Shown piece by piece: positions 25,053 to 33,783 of a stretch of DNA of 64,000 nucleotides. Position numbers and translations under genes: made by a program. The notes beneath the pieces were generated by a model. That model worked only from the letters and a program-made list of their open reading frames with translations. It was not told the origin of the DNA and ran no database searches. The DNA lies in the NCBI RefSeq assembly GCF_000018685.1, contig NC_010001.1, positions 1,008,001 through 1,072,000 of the forward strand. The letters run 5' to 3'. Within the stretch, counting starts at the first letter, position 1. The number at the start of each line of letters is the position of its first letter. Source of the stretch: Lachnoclostridium phytofermentans ISDg. GTDB taxonomy: Bacteria > Bacillota > Clostridia > Lachnospirales > Lachnospiraceae.

Positions 25053-26102
25053 ATGAGTGAAGAAAATAATACAAATGTTCAGGCTATTGAGTTAGAGCAT
25101 GAGAGCTTGAGCGATAGCGTACGCGCGCTGTCTCCAACACGTTTAGTTATGAAACGTTTTTTTAGAAGTCGTTTGTCTGTAGTAGGCTTAGTTATCATCG
25201 TATTTTTATTTTTATTTAGTTATTTGGGACCGTTGTTTATTCCATATGGAGAAACACAAGTGTTTCCGATTCCCACCGAGGTGAAAGTTACTTCTTCTGA
25301 ATCATTTACAGGAGCAGATGGTGAAAAATATACATTCTATGATGTATCCACAGGTTATGATAATTATAAGGCAGCGCCATCTAAGGATCACTGGCTAGGA
25401 ACAGATACGAATGGAATGGATGTATTAGTTCGTTTAATGTATGGAGGAAGAATTTCGTTAACAATTAGCTTCTTAGTTATATTCTTAGAATCATTTATAG
25501 GAATTGTATTTGGCGGAATTTCTGGGTACTTTGGTGGAAAGATTGATATGCTTATCATGCGTTTGGTGGATATCTTAAATAGTATACCTACCTTACCGGT
25601 ATTAATCGTATTATCGTCAGTATTAAAAGCGATACCAGTCTCAATTGTACCTGTGGGTAGTCGTATTTATTATCTGATGGCATTTCTTACTTTAATTGGA
25701 TGGGCGGGTACAGCACGTTTGGTAAGAGGACAGATTTTATCGTTACGTGAACAAGAGTATATGGTTGCTGCTGAAGCAACTGGTATCTCTGCTAAAGCTA
25801 AAATATTTAGACACTTAGTTCCTAATGTTATGCCTCAATTAATTGTACAGATGACGTTAGGACTTGGAGCTATTATCTTATATGAGTCAACGTTATCTTA
25901 TTTAGGTCTTGGAGTACAGATACCGAAATCAGCATGGGGAACAATGATTTCTTTCGCAGATCCGTCGAAGGGACAAAGTATATTACAATATTATCCAAAT
26001 CTTTGGGTTACACCTGGTGTTTTAATCGTACTTGCAGTATTAGGATTTAACTTTGTTGGTGATGGATTGCGTGATGCAATTGATCCTAAGATGAAGAGAT
26101 AG
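25053..26102 (+). CDS. OppC/DppC-like permease, operon 1
   Basis: The 349-residue permease has an N-terminal cytoplasmic tail and the helix LSVVGLVIIVFLFLFSYLG. A modest extracytoplasmic loop of about 55 residues follows (PIPTEVKVTSSESFTGADGE). Then DHWLGTDTNGMDVLVRLMYG, and the loop YMVAAEATGISAKAKIFRHL contacts the ATPases. The start is behind AAGGAGGTCTGAAG. Its paralogue in operon 2 has a far larger loop at the same place. Confidence 0.93.
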   Translation: MSEENNTNVQAIELEHESLSDSVRALSPTRLVMKRFFRSRLSVVGLVIIVFLFLFSYLGPLFIPYGETQVFPIPTEVKVTSSESFTGADGEKYTFYDVSTGYDNYKAAPSKDHWLGTDTNGMDVLVRLMYGGRISLTISFLVIFLESFIGIVFGGISGYFGGKIDMLIMRLVDILNSIPTLPVLIVLSSVLKAIPVSIVPVGSRIYYLMAFLTLIGWAGTARLVRGQILSLREQEYMVAAEATGISAKAKIFRHLVPNVMPQLIVQMTLGLGAIILYESTLSYLGLGVQIPKSAWGTMISFADPSKGQSILQYYPNLWVTPGVLIVLAVLGFNFVGDGLRDAIDPKMKR

Positions 26103-26114
26103 GGGGATAATGCT

Positions 26115-27296
26115 ATGGCGAAAGCAAAGAAAGATAACGGGCATTATATTTCCCGTCAAGAAGAAAGAGCTATTACAAAATATAATCGTAAAACAACAAA
26201 GGAATTTGAAGCTAAGAAGCGCAAAAAAAATGTAAGTGAAGATACTTATATGGCAACAATGAAAGATTCTAAAAATATTGTTGAGTTTGATGACTTACAT
26301 ACCTATTTCTTTACGGATGCAGGTACTGTGAAAGCAGTAGATGGTGTAACATTCAGTATCCCTGCTAATAGTACAGTTGGTGTAGTTGGAGAGTCTGGAT
26401 GTGGGAAAAGTGTAACAAGTTTATCTTTGATGCAGTTAGTACAAGCGCCTCAGGGACAGATTGTCAGCGGTTCTATTCGTTATAATGATGGGGAAAAGTG
26501 CTATGATATAGCGAAGATGCCAATTGATGCGATGAGAAAAATACGTGGTAAAGATATTGCAATGATTTTTCAGGAGCCAATGACAAGCTTAAATCCAGTT
26601 TTTACGGTTGGTTACCAGCTAGATGAAGTTACGACACTTCATAATCCGGGTGCAACGAAAGAAGCTGCAAAAAAGAAATCAATTGAAATGCTAAAGCAAG
26701 TTGGAATTGCTCGACCAGAAGGAGTTTATGATAATTATCCACATGAATTATCAGGTGGTATGCGACAACGTGTTATGATAGCGATGGCACTTGTTTGTAA
26801 CCCTAAATTAATTATTGCAGATGAGCCAACAACCGCACTAGATGTTACGATTCAAGCACAAATACTAGACTTACTACGTTCCGTGCGTGAAAAAATAAAT
26901 GGTAGTATTATGTTAATTACACATGATCTTGGTGTTGTAGCAGAAATGGCGGATTTTGTTGTCGTAATGTATGCAGGTAGAATAATTGAGATGGGAACTG
27001 CAAAGGAGATATTCCTCACACCAAAGCATCCCTATACGGTTGGCTTAATGAAGAGTAAACCAGTAGTAAATAAAAAAGTGGATCGCTTATACAGTATTCC
27101 AGGTCAGGTTCCAAATCCAATTAATATGCCTCAAACTTGTTATTTTAAAGATCGTTGCGACCGTTGTCATACAGCATGTGAAGGCCCATACCCAAGCGTA
27201 AGAAAATTTAGTGATACGCATCTAGTGTCATGTTATTTATATAATGATACGAAGCATCAAGAGAATGAAAGTACGGAGGTGGTAAAGGATGAGTGA
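26115..27296 (+). CDS. OppD/DppD-like ATPase, operon 1
   Basis: The 393-residue ATPase has Walker A GESGCGKSVTSLSL (about residue 96), signature LSGGMRQRVMIAMAL, Walker B LIIADEPTTALDVT and H-loop THDLGVV. The C-terminal oligopeptide-transporter domain carries a cysteine cluster, CYFKDRCDRCHTAC, and a later C, as in Fe-S-bearing DppD-type subunits. A basic N-terminal extension of about 55 residues (HYISRQEERAITKYNRKTTK) is not usual in OppD but is shared with the operon-2 paralogue. Confidence 0.93.
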   Translation: MAKAKKDNGHYISRQEERAITKYNRKTTKEFEAKKRKKNVSEDTYMATMKDSKNIVEFDDLHTYFFTDAGTVKAVDGVTFSIPANSTVGVVGESGCGKSVTSLSLMQLVQAPQGQIVSGSIRYNDGEKCYDIAKMPIDAMRKIRGKDIAMIFQEPMTSLNPVFTVGYQLDEVTTLHNPGATKEAAKKKSIEMLKQVGIARPEGVYDNYPHELSGGMRQRVMIAMALVCNPKLIIADEPTTALDVTIQAQILDLLRSVREKINGSIMLITHDLGVVAEMADFVVVMYAGRIIEMGTAKEIFLTPKHPYTVGLMKSKPVVNKKVDRLYSIPGQVPNPINMPQTCYFKDRCDRCHTACEGPYPSVRKFSDTHLVSCYLYNDTKHQENESTEVVKDE

Positions 27297-28257
27297 GATA
27301 TGCTTATCAGTTCAACATCTTAAAAAATATTTTACCATCGGAACAGATTTATTCGGTCATCCTACACAATATTTAAAAGCAGTGGATGACGTATCTTTTG
27401 ATATCCCTCAAGGAACTACAATGGGATTGGTTGGCGAATCTGGCTGCGGAAAAACAACGATCGGAAGAACTATTTTACGTCTTCATGAATTAACAGATGG
27501 AAAAGTTTTATTTAATGGTCAAGATTTAGCGAAGTTATCAAAGAGAAAACTTAGAAATTTAAGACCGCAAATCCAAATAATATTTCAAGATCCTTACTCT
27601 TCCTTAAGCCCAAGACTTACCGTAGGATCCATTATTGGTGAAGCAGTCAGTGCACATAACATAGTCCCAAAAAGTGCTTTAAAAGAATATGTATTACGAG
27701 TAATGAAAGATTGCGGATTACAGCCTCATTACTATGAACGCTACCCACACGAATTCTCAGGTGGCCAAAGACAAAGAATTTGTATCGCACGAGCAATTGC
27801 ACTACGTCCTAGATTTATTGTTTGTGACGAGCCTGTATCTGCACTTGATGTTTCCATACAAGCACAGATTATAAACTTATTAAAAGACCTTCAAGATAAA
27901 TATGATTATACTTATTTATTTATTTCACATGACTTATCTGTAGTTGAACATATTTCGGATGCCGTTGGTGTTATGTATCTTGGTAATATGGTAGAGTATG
28001 GTGCAAATGAGGATATCTTTAATAACCCGCTTCATCCATATACGAAAGCACTCTTTAGTGCGGTACCTATGCCAGATCCAACTGTTAAGATGAAACGTGT
28101 TATATTACAAGGAGATTTACCATCTCCAGCCAATCCTCCAAAGGGATGTAAGTTCTGTACTCGTTGTCCGGAATGTATGGAAATTTGTAAGACACAAGCT
28201 CCAGAATTTAAGGAAATAACAGAAGGGCATAAAGTTGCTTGTCATTTATATAAATAA
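27289..28257 (+). CDS. OppF/DppF-like ATPase, operon 1
   Basis: The 322-residue ATPase has Walker A GESGCGKTTIGRTI, the Q-loop region IIFQDPYSSLSPRL, signature EFSGGQRQRICIARA, Walker B FIVCDEPVSALDVS and H-loop SHDLSVVEHI. Its C-terminal cysteines (CKFCTRCPECMEIC) fit the oligopeptide-transporter C-terminal domain. It overlaps the OppD-like gene by 8 bp and forms the heterodimeric motor with it. Confidence 0.94.
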   Translation: MSEICLSVQHLKKYFTIGTDLFGHPTQYLKAVDDVSFDIPQGTTMGLVGESGCGKTTIGRTILRLHELTDGKVLFNGQDLAKLSKRKLRNLRPQIQIIFQDPYSSLSPRLTVGSIIGEAVSAHNIVPKSALKEYVLRVMKDCGLQPHYYERYPHEFSGGQRQRICIARAIALRPRFIVCDEPVSALDVSIQAQIINLLKDLQDKYDYTYLFISHDLSVVEHISDAVGVMYLGNMVEYGANEDIFNNPLHPYTKALFSAVPMPDPTVKMKRVILQGDLPSPANPPKGCKFCTRCPECMEICKTQAPEFKEITEGHKVACHLYK

Positions 28258-28327
28258 TGATAGAACATTATTATTCATGATAAAGAAAAGTTCGTAAAGC
28301 GCGCTTTTCACTGTCGATAATAGAATT

Positions 28328-28372
28328 AAAAATAAGTACTGCAAAGCGTAAGCTTAACAGTACTTATTTTTG
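28328..28372 (+). terminator. Terminator of Opp-type operon 1
   Basis: AAAAATAAGTACTG (28328-28341) pairs with CAGTACTTATTTTT (28358-28371), 14 bp. An inner AAGC-GTAA-GCTT can also pair. The A-tract/T-tract ends make it usable on both strands. Confidence 0.85.
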
Positions 28373-28497
28373 TAGCTTTAATAATGTGTGAACTTATTTT
28401 TTTTAGCTTTAATAATGTGTGGGCTTATTCTTTTTAGCTTTAATAATAGGTGGCCTTATTTTTTTATAGAATTAATAATAGGTGGCCTTTTTAGTAT
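28373..28497 (+). repeat. Four 31-32-bp tandem repeats
   Basis: Units start at 28373, 28404, 28435 and 28467, with core TAGCTTTAATAATGTGTG followed by (A/G)NCTTATTTTTT; the last two carry ATAGGTGGCC. They directly follow the operon terminator and are non-coding. Confidence 0.85.
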
Positions 28498-28631
28498 AGT
28501 TACAATTGAGAATAAGCTGCAGCAATCCAAAACAACTAAAAAAGGTTAATTAGTAGACATATGGCGTAATCTAAAGTAAAATAGAGATAAATTTAATTCT
28601 ACCTATTATAATAGAAGAAAGGGTGTTCTTA
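28498..28631. promoter_or_regulatory. Upstream region of the small VDDGR-family gene
   Basis: A TATAAT at about 28606-28611 lies 20 bp before the start codon's RBS. No good -35 is evident. Nothing else was recognised here. Confidence 0.35.
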
Positions 28632-28952
28632 ATGAGCGATTTTAAGAAGGTTGGACAAATCATCGAACGCAACAAAGTGGAGAATGAAAAAGATAGCAAA
28701 GATGTTACGAAAAAGAAACCGGCCTTTGTGGATGATGGTAGGTCCATTACCGATATGAATGTAGAAGGATTTTCATGGTATATGCCTAAAAAATATTCCA
28801 CTGAACGTCAAAAACTAGCTGATTTAAAATTAACTAGAAAAGAAAGAGTCGCAATGATATTTGGGGCATTACAAGCGATTTTACCGGTTGCTATCACAAT
28901 GTTTATATTATTATTTGGCGCCTTCTTACTTATGGCACTTTGGTTAAAATAA
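28632..28952 (+). CDS. Small membrane protein, VDDGR/DMN-EG family, copy 1
   Basis: The 106-residue protein has a charged cytoplasmic N-terminus, then FVDDGRSITDMNVEGFSWY (about residues 33-51). A helical linker follows, and one or two C-terminal membrane helices (about 78-104, AILPVAITMFILLFGAFLLM). A protein with the same signature and C-terminal membrane segment is encoded after the second Opp-type operon. This suggests a role tied to these transporters. No named family is known to me. ATG 28632 follows AGAAAGGG. Confidence 0.75.
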   Translation: MSDFKKVGQIIERNKVENEKDSKDVTKKKPAFVDDGRSITDMNVEGFSWYMPKKYSTERQKLADLKLTRKERVAMIFGALQAILPVAITMFILLFGAFLLMALWLK

Positions 28953-29001
28953 TTTAAGAATGATTGATACATAGTATTCTAGTAATGAAATACAGACTAC
29001 G

Positions 29002-29031
29002 AAAGTGCTTCCATGGCGGTGCACTTTTTTT
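29002..29031 (+). terminator. Terminator after VDDGR gene 1
   Basis: AAAGTGC and GCACTTT pair around a 12-nt loop (29002-29027), followed by T residues. Confidence 0.65.
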
Positions 29032-29327
29032 ATGTCCCTTCGTGATGGAACATTTATTTGTGAGCCTCTGCCATACTCAAATAAGTAAATCTATAACACA
29101 CACGGGGAGTGGGAAGCTATTACCATAAATCTCCTATGTTAATTAATTAAAATAAAGAGTAGATTATAGTGTGTATGCCAATAAATTTAAAATGTATGTC
29201 ATGCCACTAAATTAAAAAGCATCTATAGTTTATTATATGTATGCCAATAAATTATATTAAGTATGACTATAAGTTATTATAATAGGAAGATTTAAAATCA
29301 CAAATTTTATATAAAGGATGAATTTTG
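29032..29327. other. AT-rich intergenic stretch with short dispersed repeats
   Basis: TGTATGCCAATAAATT occurs twice (near 29171 and 29238), with related ATGCCACTAAATTA between. It is otherwise featureless. The RBS of the next gene (AAAGGATGAATTTTG) is at its end. Confidence 0.4.
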
Positions 29328-29885
29328 ATGAAAAAAAGAGCATATGTAAATGATTATGATATCAACACAGAAGTTACGAAAGAAGGAAATAAATATAAAG
29401 AAAAGAAGAATATAACCTACCACGGTAAATATTATCGTATCCAAATGGATGATGATAAAATCAAAAAAGCAAAATGGATCAATGTTGTCTTTGGTATCGT
29501 TTTTTTTCTACTGTTTACTTTTCTAGGCTTTTTAAATAATGATAGTTCACGAATTTTTTATGTTGTTTTACCTTATGTAATATTGTTTCTTCCGATATTC
29601 TACACAAATATGGGGACAATAAAATTACTGAATATTTCAGGTGATATGACAACTAAGGAATATGAATTTACGATTCAAAGAATGAGAAAAACTACATTAT
29701 CCATGTTGATTCTCGCCATCGCCTGTTCTATAGGTGAGATTTTATATTTAGTACGGAATAAAATTACAGATTTTACGTCTAAGGACTATGTTTTCCTAAG
29801 TGGTATTTTGGTAATTGCTGCTCTAACACTACTATTCATGCAACATCAAAAAACGATTAACAAAAATATAAAAGAAATAGAATAA
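29328..29885 (+). CDS. Four-helix membrane protein of unknown function
   Basis: The 185-residue protein has a hydrophilic N-terminus (YDINTEVTKEGNKYKEKKN), then two pairs of hydrophobic helices (about 50-68, 77-96, 125-145, 158-173) and a Lys-rich tail. It lies between the two Opp-type operons on the same strand. I do not recognise a family; it has no transporter motif. Confidence 0.7.
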   Translation: MKKRAYVNDYDINTEVTKEGNKYKEKKNITYHGKYYRIQMDDDKIKKAKWINVVFGIVFFLLFTFLGFLNNDSSRIFYVVLPYVILFLPIFYTNMGTIKLLNISGDMTTKEYEFTIQRMRKTTLSMLILAIACSIGEILYLVRNKITDFTSKDYVFLSGILVIAALTLLFMQHQKTINKNIKEIE

Positions 29886-30009
29886 AATTCTGTGAAAAAT
29901 GGATATAAAAAAAGGATAAAAATGTCATATAATGATGATTTAACGTGGTAAAGTACACAAATATTGTAAATTATTCCATAATAAGAGATATTTATGAGTT
30001 TTTATCGCA

Positions 30010-30038
30010 TTGACAAAAGTAGTTAATCATGTTAACAT
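30010..30038 (+). promoter_or_regulatory. Promoter of the second Opp-type operon
   Basis: TTGACA (30010-30015), a 17-bp spacer and TAACAT (30033-30038). The predicted leader is about 45 nt, ending with AAAAAAGGAGAGAGAGACT before the ATG. Confidence 0.6.
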
Positions 30039-30090
30039 TCTCAATATTCTAGGACATAATTTTATGACCCGAAAAAAGGAGAGAGAGACT

Positions 30091-32445
30091 ATGAGAAAAA
30101 ACAAGTTTAAAAAAGCATTGTCTGTTTTTCTTGTTTTATCCATGTGTGTTGCTTTAGCAGCTTGTGGAAAGAAAAATAGTGGCAATCAGTCAGGGGAGAA
30201 CCCGAGTGAAGGAAATAATTCAGGTAATTCTAGTGATAAACCTTTAGTAGTTGGTTCCTTACAATTTAGTGAAAAATTTAGTCCATTTTTTGCTACTACT
30301 GGTTACGATAGGGAAATCGCTGACTTAACACAAGTTCAGATGTTAACTACAGATAGAACTGGTGGTTTAATTTTAAATTCAATTGAAGGTGAGACTGTTC
30401 CTTACAATGGTACAGATTATCTTTATACAGGTATAAGTGATATTGCAGTAAGCCGTGATGAGGCTGCTGATACCACTACTTATAATATTAAGATTCGTGA
30501 TGACATTAAGTTCAGCGATGGCAAGGTAATGGACGCTGATGATATTATCTTCTCTTATTATGTATTATCTGATACTAGTTATGATGGAAGTTCTACATTA
30601 TACTCTACACCAATTGTTGGTATGTTAAATTACCGTAAGAACAATTCTAATGCAGAGAGCACTGTAGTAACTGAGGATGAAATTGCTAAAGAGCTTGCTT
30701 CTTTAAGTGATGCATCAAAAGAAGCAATCAACAAAGAAATAATTGCTCCAACATTAACTTCAGAACTTGACTGGGTTAAAGGTCTCTATGGCAAAGATTC
30801 ATACAAAGAGTACACAGAAAAATACCCAGTAACAAAAGATTTATTTGCTCACTTCTATAGTGTAGATGAGAATTATGATGCTTCTAAGGTAGAAGACGAA
30901 GCTAAAGTTTTAGAAGAAATTACAGCAGCTTACGGTGCTAATTATCAAGCACTTGGCGAAGCATATGCAGGAGATGAAACTTACTTTGCTGACCAGGTTA
31001 AGGAAGTTGTATCTAATGTATTATTAGAAGAGAAACTTTCAAAAGGCGGAGATGAGGTTCCTAATATTGCTGGTATTAAGAAAATCAGCCAGACTGAGGT
31101 AGAAGTTACAACCAATGGTTTTGACGCTTCTGCTATCTACAACATTTGTGGTATTACTATTTCTCCAATGCACTACTATGGTGATGAGGCTCAGTATGAT
31201 TATGATAATAATAACTTTGGTTTTACTAGAGGTGATTTATCTATTGTAAAAGCAAAGACTACAAAGCCTTTGGGAGCAGGTCCTTATAAATTCGTAAAGT
31301 ATGAAAACAAAGTTGTTTACCTTGAAGCAAATGAATTTTACTACAAGGGTGAACCTAAGACAAAGTACCTTCAGTATAAAGAAACAACAGAAGCTGATAA
31401 GATTTCTGGTGTTGGTACAGGTACAATTGATATTGCAGATCCATCCGGTAGCGTATCTGCTTTCGATGAAATTGCAAACTACAATTCAAACAAAGAATTA
31501 TCCGGTGATAAGATTATTACAAGTACTGTAGATAATCTTGGTTATGGATACATCGGTTTTAACGCCGATGCTATTAAAGTTGGTAATGATCCAGCTTCTG
31601 AAGAATCTAAGAATTTAAGAAAAGCGATTGCTACTATATTAGCAGTATACCGTGATGTAGCTATTGATAGTTACTATGGTGAAGTTGCTAGCGTTATTAA
31701 CTACCCTATCTCTAATACATCTTGGGCAGCACCACAGAAATCTGATGAGGATTACAAAGTTGCTTACTCACAGGGAGTAGATGGTAACGATATCTATACT
31801 GCAGATATGACAGCTGACCAGAAATACGAAGCAGCAACAAAGGCTGCAATAGAATTTTTCAAGGCAGCAGGATATACTTTTGATGATGCAACAGGTAAGT
31901 TTACAAAGGCTCCAGAGGGTGCTAAATTAGAGTATGAAATTTTAATTGGTGGAGATGGTAAAGGTGATCACCCATCCTTCGCGATTCTTGCTAAGGCAAA
32001 GGAAACTCTTGCTACAATCGGTATCACATTAACAATTAATGATCCATCTGATTCTAATGTAATGTGGGATAAAATAGAGGCTGGAACTCAAGAAATGTTT
32101 GTAGCAGCTTGGAGTGCAACAATAGATCCAGATATGTACCAGACTAAGTACAGTACAAACATTGTCGGTAAAGGTGGTTCTGATTCTAATCACTATCATA
32201 TTGCTGATCCTCAGTTAGACCAGTTAATTATGGATGCTAGAAAGAGTGCTGACCAAGCTTACAGAAAAGCGACATATAAGACTTGTCTTGACATTATGCT
32301 TGATTGGGGTGTCGAAGTTCCTGTATACCAGAGACAGAACTGTATTATATTTGCTAAAGATCGTGTAAACACTGATACAGTTACTCCTGATATCACAACC
32401 TTCTGGAAGTGGACTAACGATATTGAAAAGATTGAAATGAAATAA
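30091..32445 (+). CDS. Oligopeptide-type substrate-binding lipoprotein (family 5), operon 2
   Basis: The 784-residue paralogue of the operon-1 binding protein has a lipoprotein signal with lipobox LAAC (about residue 25) and a Gly/Asn/Ser linker. Family-5 motifs are TTYNIKIRDDIKFSDGKVMD, LGYGYIGFNADAIKVGND and FVAAWSATIDPDMYQTKYST. A long acidic insertion (about 190-310) makes it larger than OppA. I place the start at ATG 30091, behind AAAGGAGAG; an upstream TTG would overlap the promoter -35. Confidence 0.9.
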   Translation: MRKNKFKKALSVFLVLSMCVALAACGKKNSGNQSGENPSEGNNSGNSSDKPLVVGSLQFSEKFSPFFATTGYDREIADLTQVQMLTTDRTGGLILNSIEGETVPYNGTDYLYTGISDIAVSRDEAADTTTYNIKIRDDIKFSDGKVMDADDIIFSYYVLSDTSYDGSSTLYSTPIVGMLNYRKNNSNAESTVVTEDEIAKELASLSDASKEAINKEIIAPTLTSELDWVKGLYGKDSYKEYTEKYPVTKDLFAHFYSVDENYDASKVEDEAKVLEEITAAYGANYQALGEAYAGDETYFADQVKEVVSNVLLEEKLSKGGDEVPNIAGIKKISQTEVEVTTNGFDASAIYNICGITISPMHYYGDEAQYDYDNNNFGFTRGDLSIVKAKTTKPLGAGPYKFVKYENKVVYLEANEFYYKGEPKTKYLQYKETTEADKISGVGTGTIDIADPSGSVSAFDEIANYNSNKELSGDKIITSTVDNLGYGYIGFNADAIKVGNDPASEESKNLRKAIATILAVYRDVAIDSYYGEVASVINYPISNTSWAAPQKSDEDYKVAYSQGVDGNDIYTADMTADQKYEAATKAAIEFFKAAGYTFDDATGKFTKAPEGAKLEYEILIGGDGKGDHPSFAILAKAKETLATIGITLTINDPSDSNVMWDKIEAGTQEMFVAAWSATIDPDMYQTKYSTNIVGKGGSDSNHYHIADPQLDQLIMDARKSADQAYRKATYKTCLDIMLDWGVEVPVYQRQNCIIFAKDRVNTDTVTPDITTFWKWTNDIEKIEMK

Positions 32446-32501
32446 GGCTCTTTTATTCACGTAAAGTGAAGAGCTTACTAATTCAACTTGTTTTGTATTC
32501 G

Positions 32502-32586
32502 GACAAAGGTCAAATTTGTACACATTCGTCTTCAGACGTAAAACGTCGTAGACGTTTGATAAGTTGTGCAGTTTGGCCTTTGTCTA
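32502..32586 (+). other. Long imperfect hairpin between binding protein and permease genes
   Basis: GACAAAGGTCAAA pairs with TTTGGCCTTTGTC, with inner arms TTGTACACA / TTGTGCA and CGTCTTCAGACG / CGTCGTAGACG. This is the same position as the GC hairpin of operon 1, though the sequence differs. It probably lowers permease expression or protects the upstream mRNA. A smaller hairpin, AAGGCTCTT...AAGAGCTT, precedes it. Confidence 0.65.
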
Positions 32587-32713
32587 AAATAAGCTATCCA
32601 CTTCTTTTTCGTTAAGTTGGAGAAGATATGGATAACTGAATATAGTACAATTTCAAAGTGTTGGTTAAGTTACAGGTGAGCAAAACATAAAAGTAGATAG
32701 TGAGAGGTTTATT

Positions 32714-33700
32714 ATGTGGAAATATATTGTGAAAAGAGTTTTAACTAGTGTAGTGATCTTATTCTTTGTATCAATGATCATTTATACAATCATCCGCTGC
32801 ATTCCAACTTCCTTTATCGAAACACTAGCGAGAGAAAAAGCCTCTCTTCCAGGAGCTAAAAGCTATACTGAATGGTTAGATCAATTAAAAGCTACGTATG
32901 GTATGGATAGTGGAATTATTCAAGGTTTCTTTCAATGGTTAGCATCCGCAGTTCGCGGTGAATTCGGTGATTCTTGGTATTTTAATATACCAGTAACTGA
33001 GAAGTTTGCCAATGTTATTTGGGACTCCTTTTATCTTGGAGTAGTTTCTTTTGTTTTGCAGATTGTTATTGCAATACCACTTGGTATTCTTTCTGCAAGA
33101 AAACAGTATAGTAGAACAGATTATGCAATCACTGTATTTGCATTAATTGGTATCTCTTTACCAGGATTTTTCTTTGCAACAATTCTTAAATTAATCTTTT
33201 CTATTCACCTTGGTTGGTTTGATTTATATGGAAAAGTTGGTCGTTATTACGGCCAGTTAGATGCATGGGGAAAATTCCTCGATGTCGCGGCTCATTTTGT
33301 ATTGCCGATTGCTACATTGACAATTATTAGTGTTGGTAGCTTGATGCGTTATACAAGAACCAATATGTTAGAAGTACTAAATTCGGATTTTATCCGAACA
33401 GCGAGAGCTAAGGGTCTTTCTGAAAGTACAGTAATCAATAAGCATGCATTTAGAAATACACTGATACCAATTGTAACAATCATTGGTGGAACACTTCCTG
33501 GATTATTTGCAGGTGCTATGATTACTGAAACATTGTTCCAGATTCCGGGTATCGGTTATACCTCTTATTTGGCCATGACAAGTGGTGATATTCCATTTTT
33601 CATGTTTTACATGACATTTATGGCAGCTTTAACATTGATGGGTAACTTAATATCTGATATTTTATACGCAGTGGTAGATCCTCGTGTACGTGTTGGATGA
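32714..33700 (+). CDS. OppB/DppB-like permease, operon 2
   Basis: The 328-residue permease is strongly similar to the operon-1 OppB: KYIVKRVLTSVVILFFVSMI, SLMRYTRTNMLEVLNSDFIR and TARAKGLSESTVINKHAFRN, then FQIPGIGYTSYLAMTSGD. About six helices. It follows the long hairpin and precedes the large OppC-like gene. Confidence 0.93.
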   Translation: MWKYIVKRVLTSVVILFFVSMIIYTIIRCIPTSFIETLAREKASLPGAKSYTEWLDQLKATYGMDSGIIQGFFQWLASAVRGEFGDSWYFNIPVTEKFANVIWDSFYLGVVSFVLQIVIAIPLGILSARKQYSRTDYAITVFALIGISLPGFFFATILKLIFSIHLGWFDLYGKVGRYYGQLDAWGKFLDVAAHFVLPIATLTIISVGSLMRYTRTNMLEVLNSDFIRTARAKGLSESTVINKHAFRNTLIPIVTIIGGTLPGLFAGAMITETLFQIPGIGYTSYLAMTSGDIPFFMFYMTFMAALTLMGNLISDILYAVVDPRVRVG

Positions 33701-33783
33701 TAGTAAAAACAGTTATAAAATAAGAATAAAGATGAGTCAGATTAATTCTTACTTGTCATCAATGAAAGGCAGAGGGAGCACTT

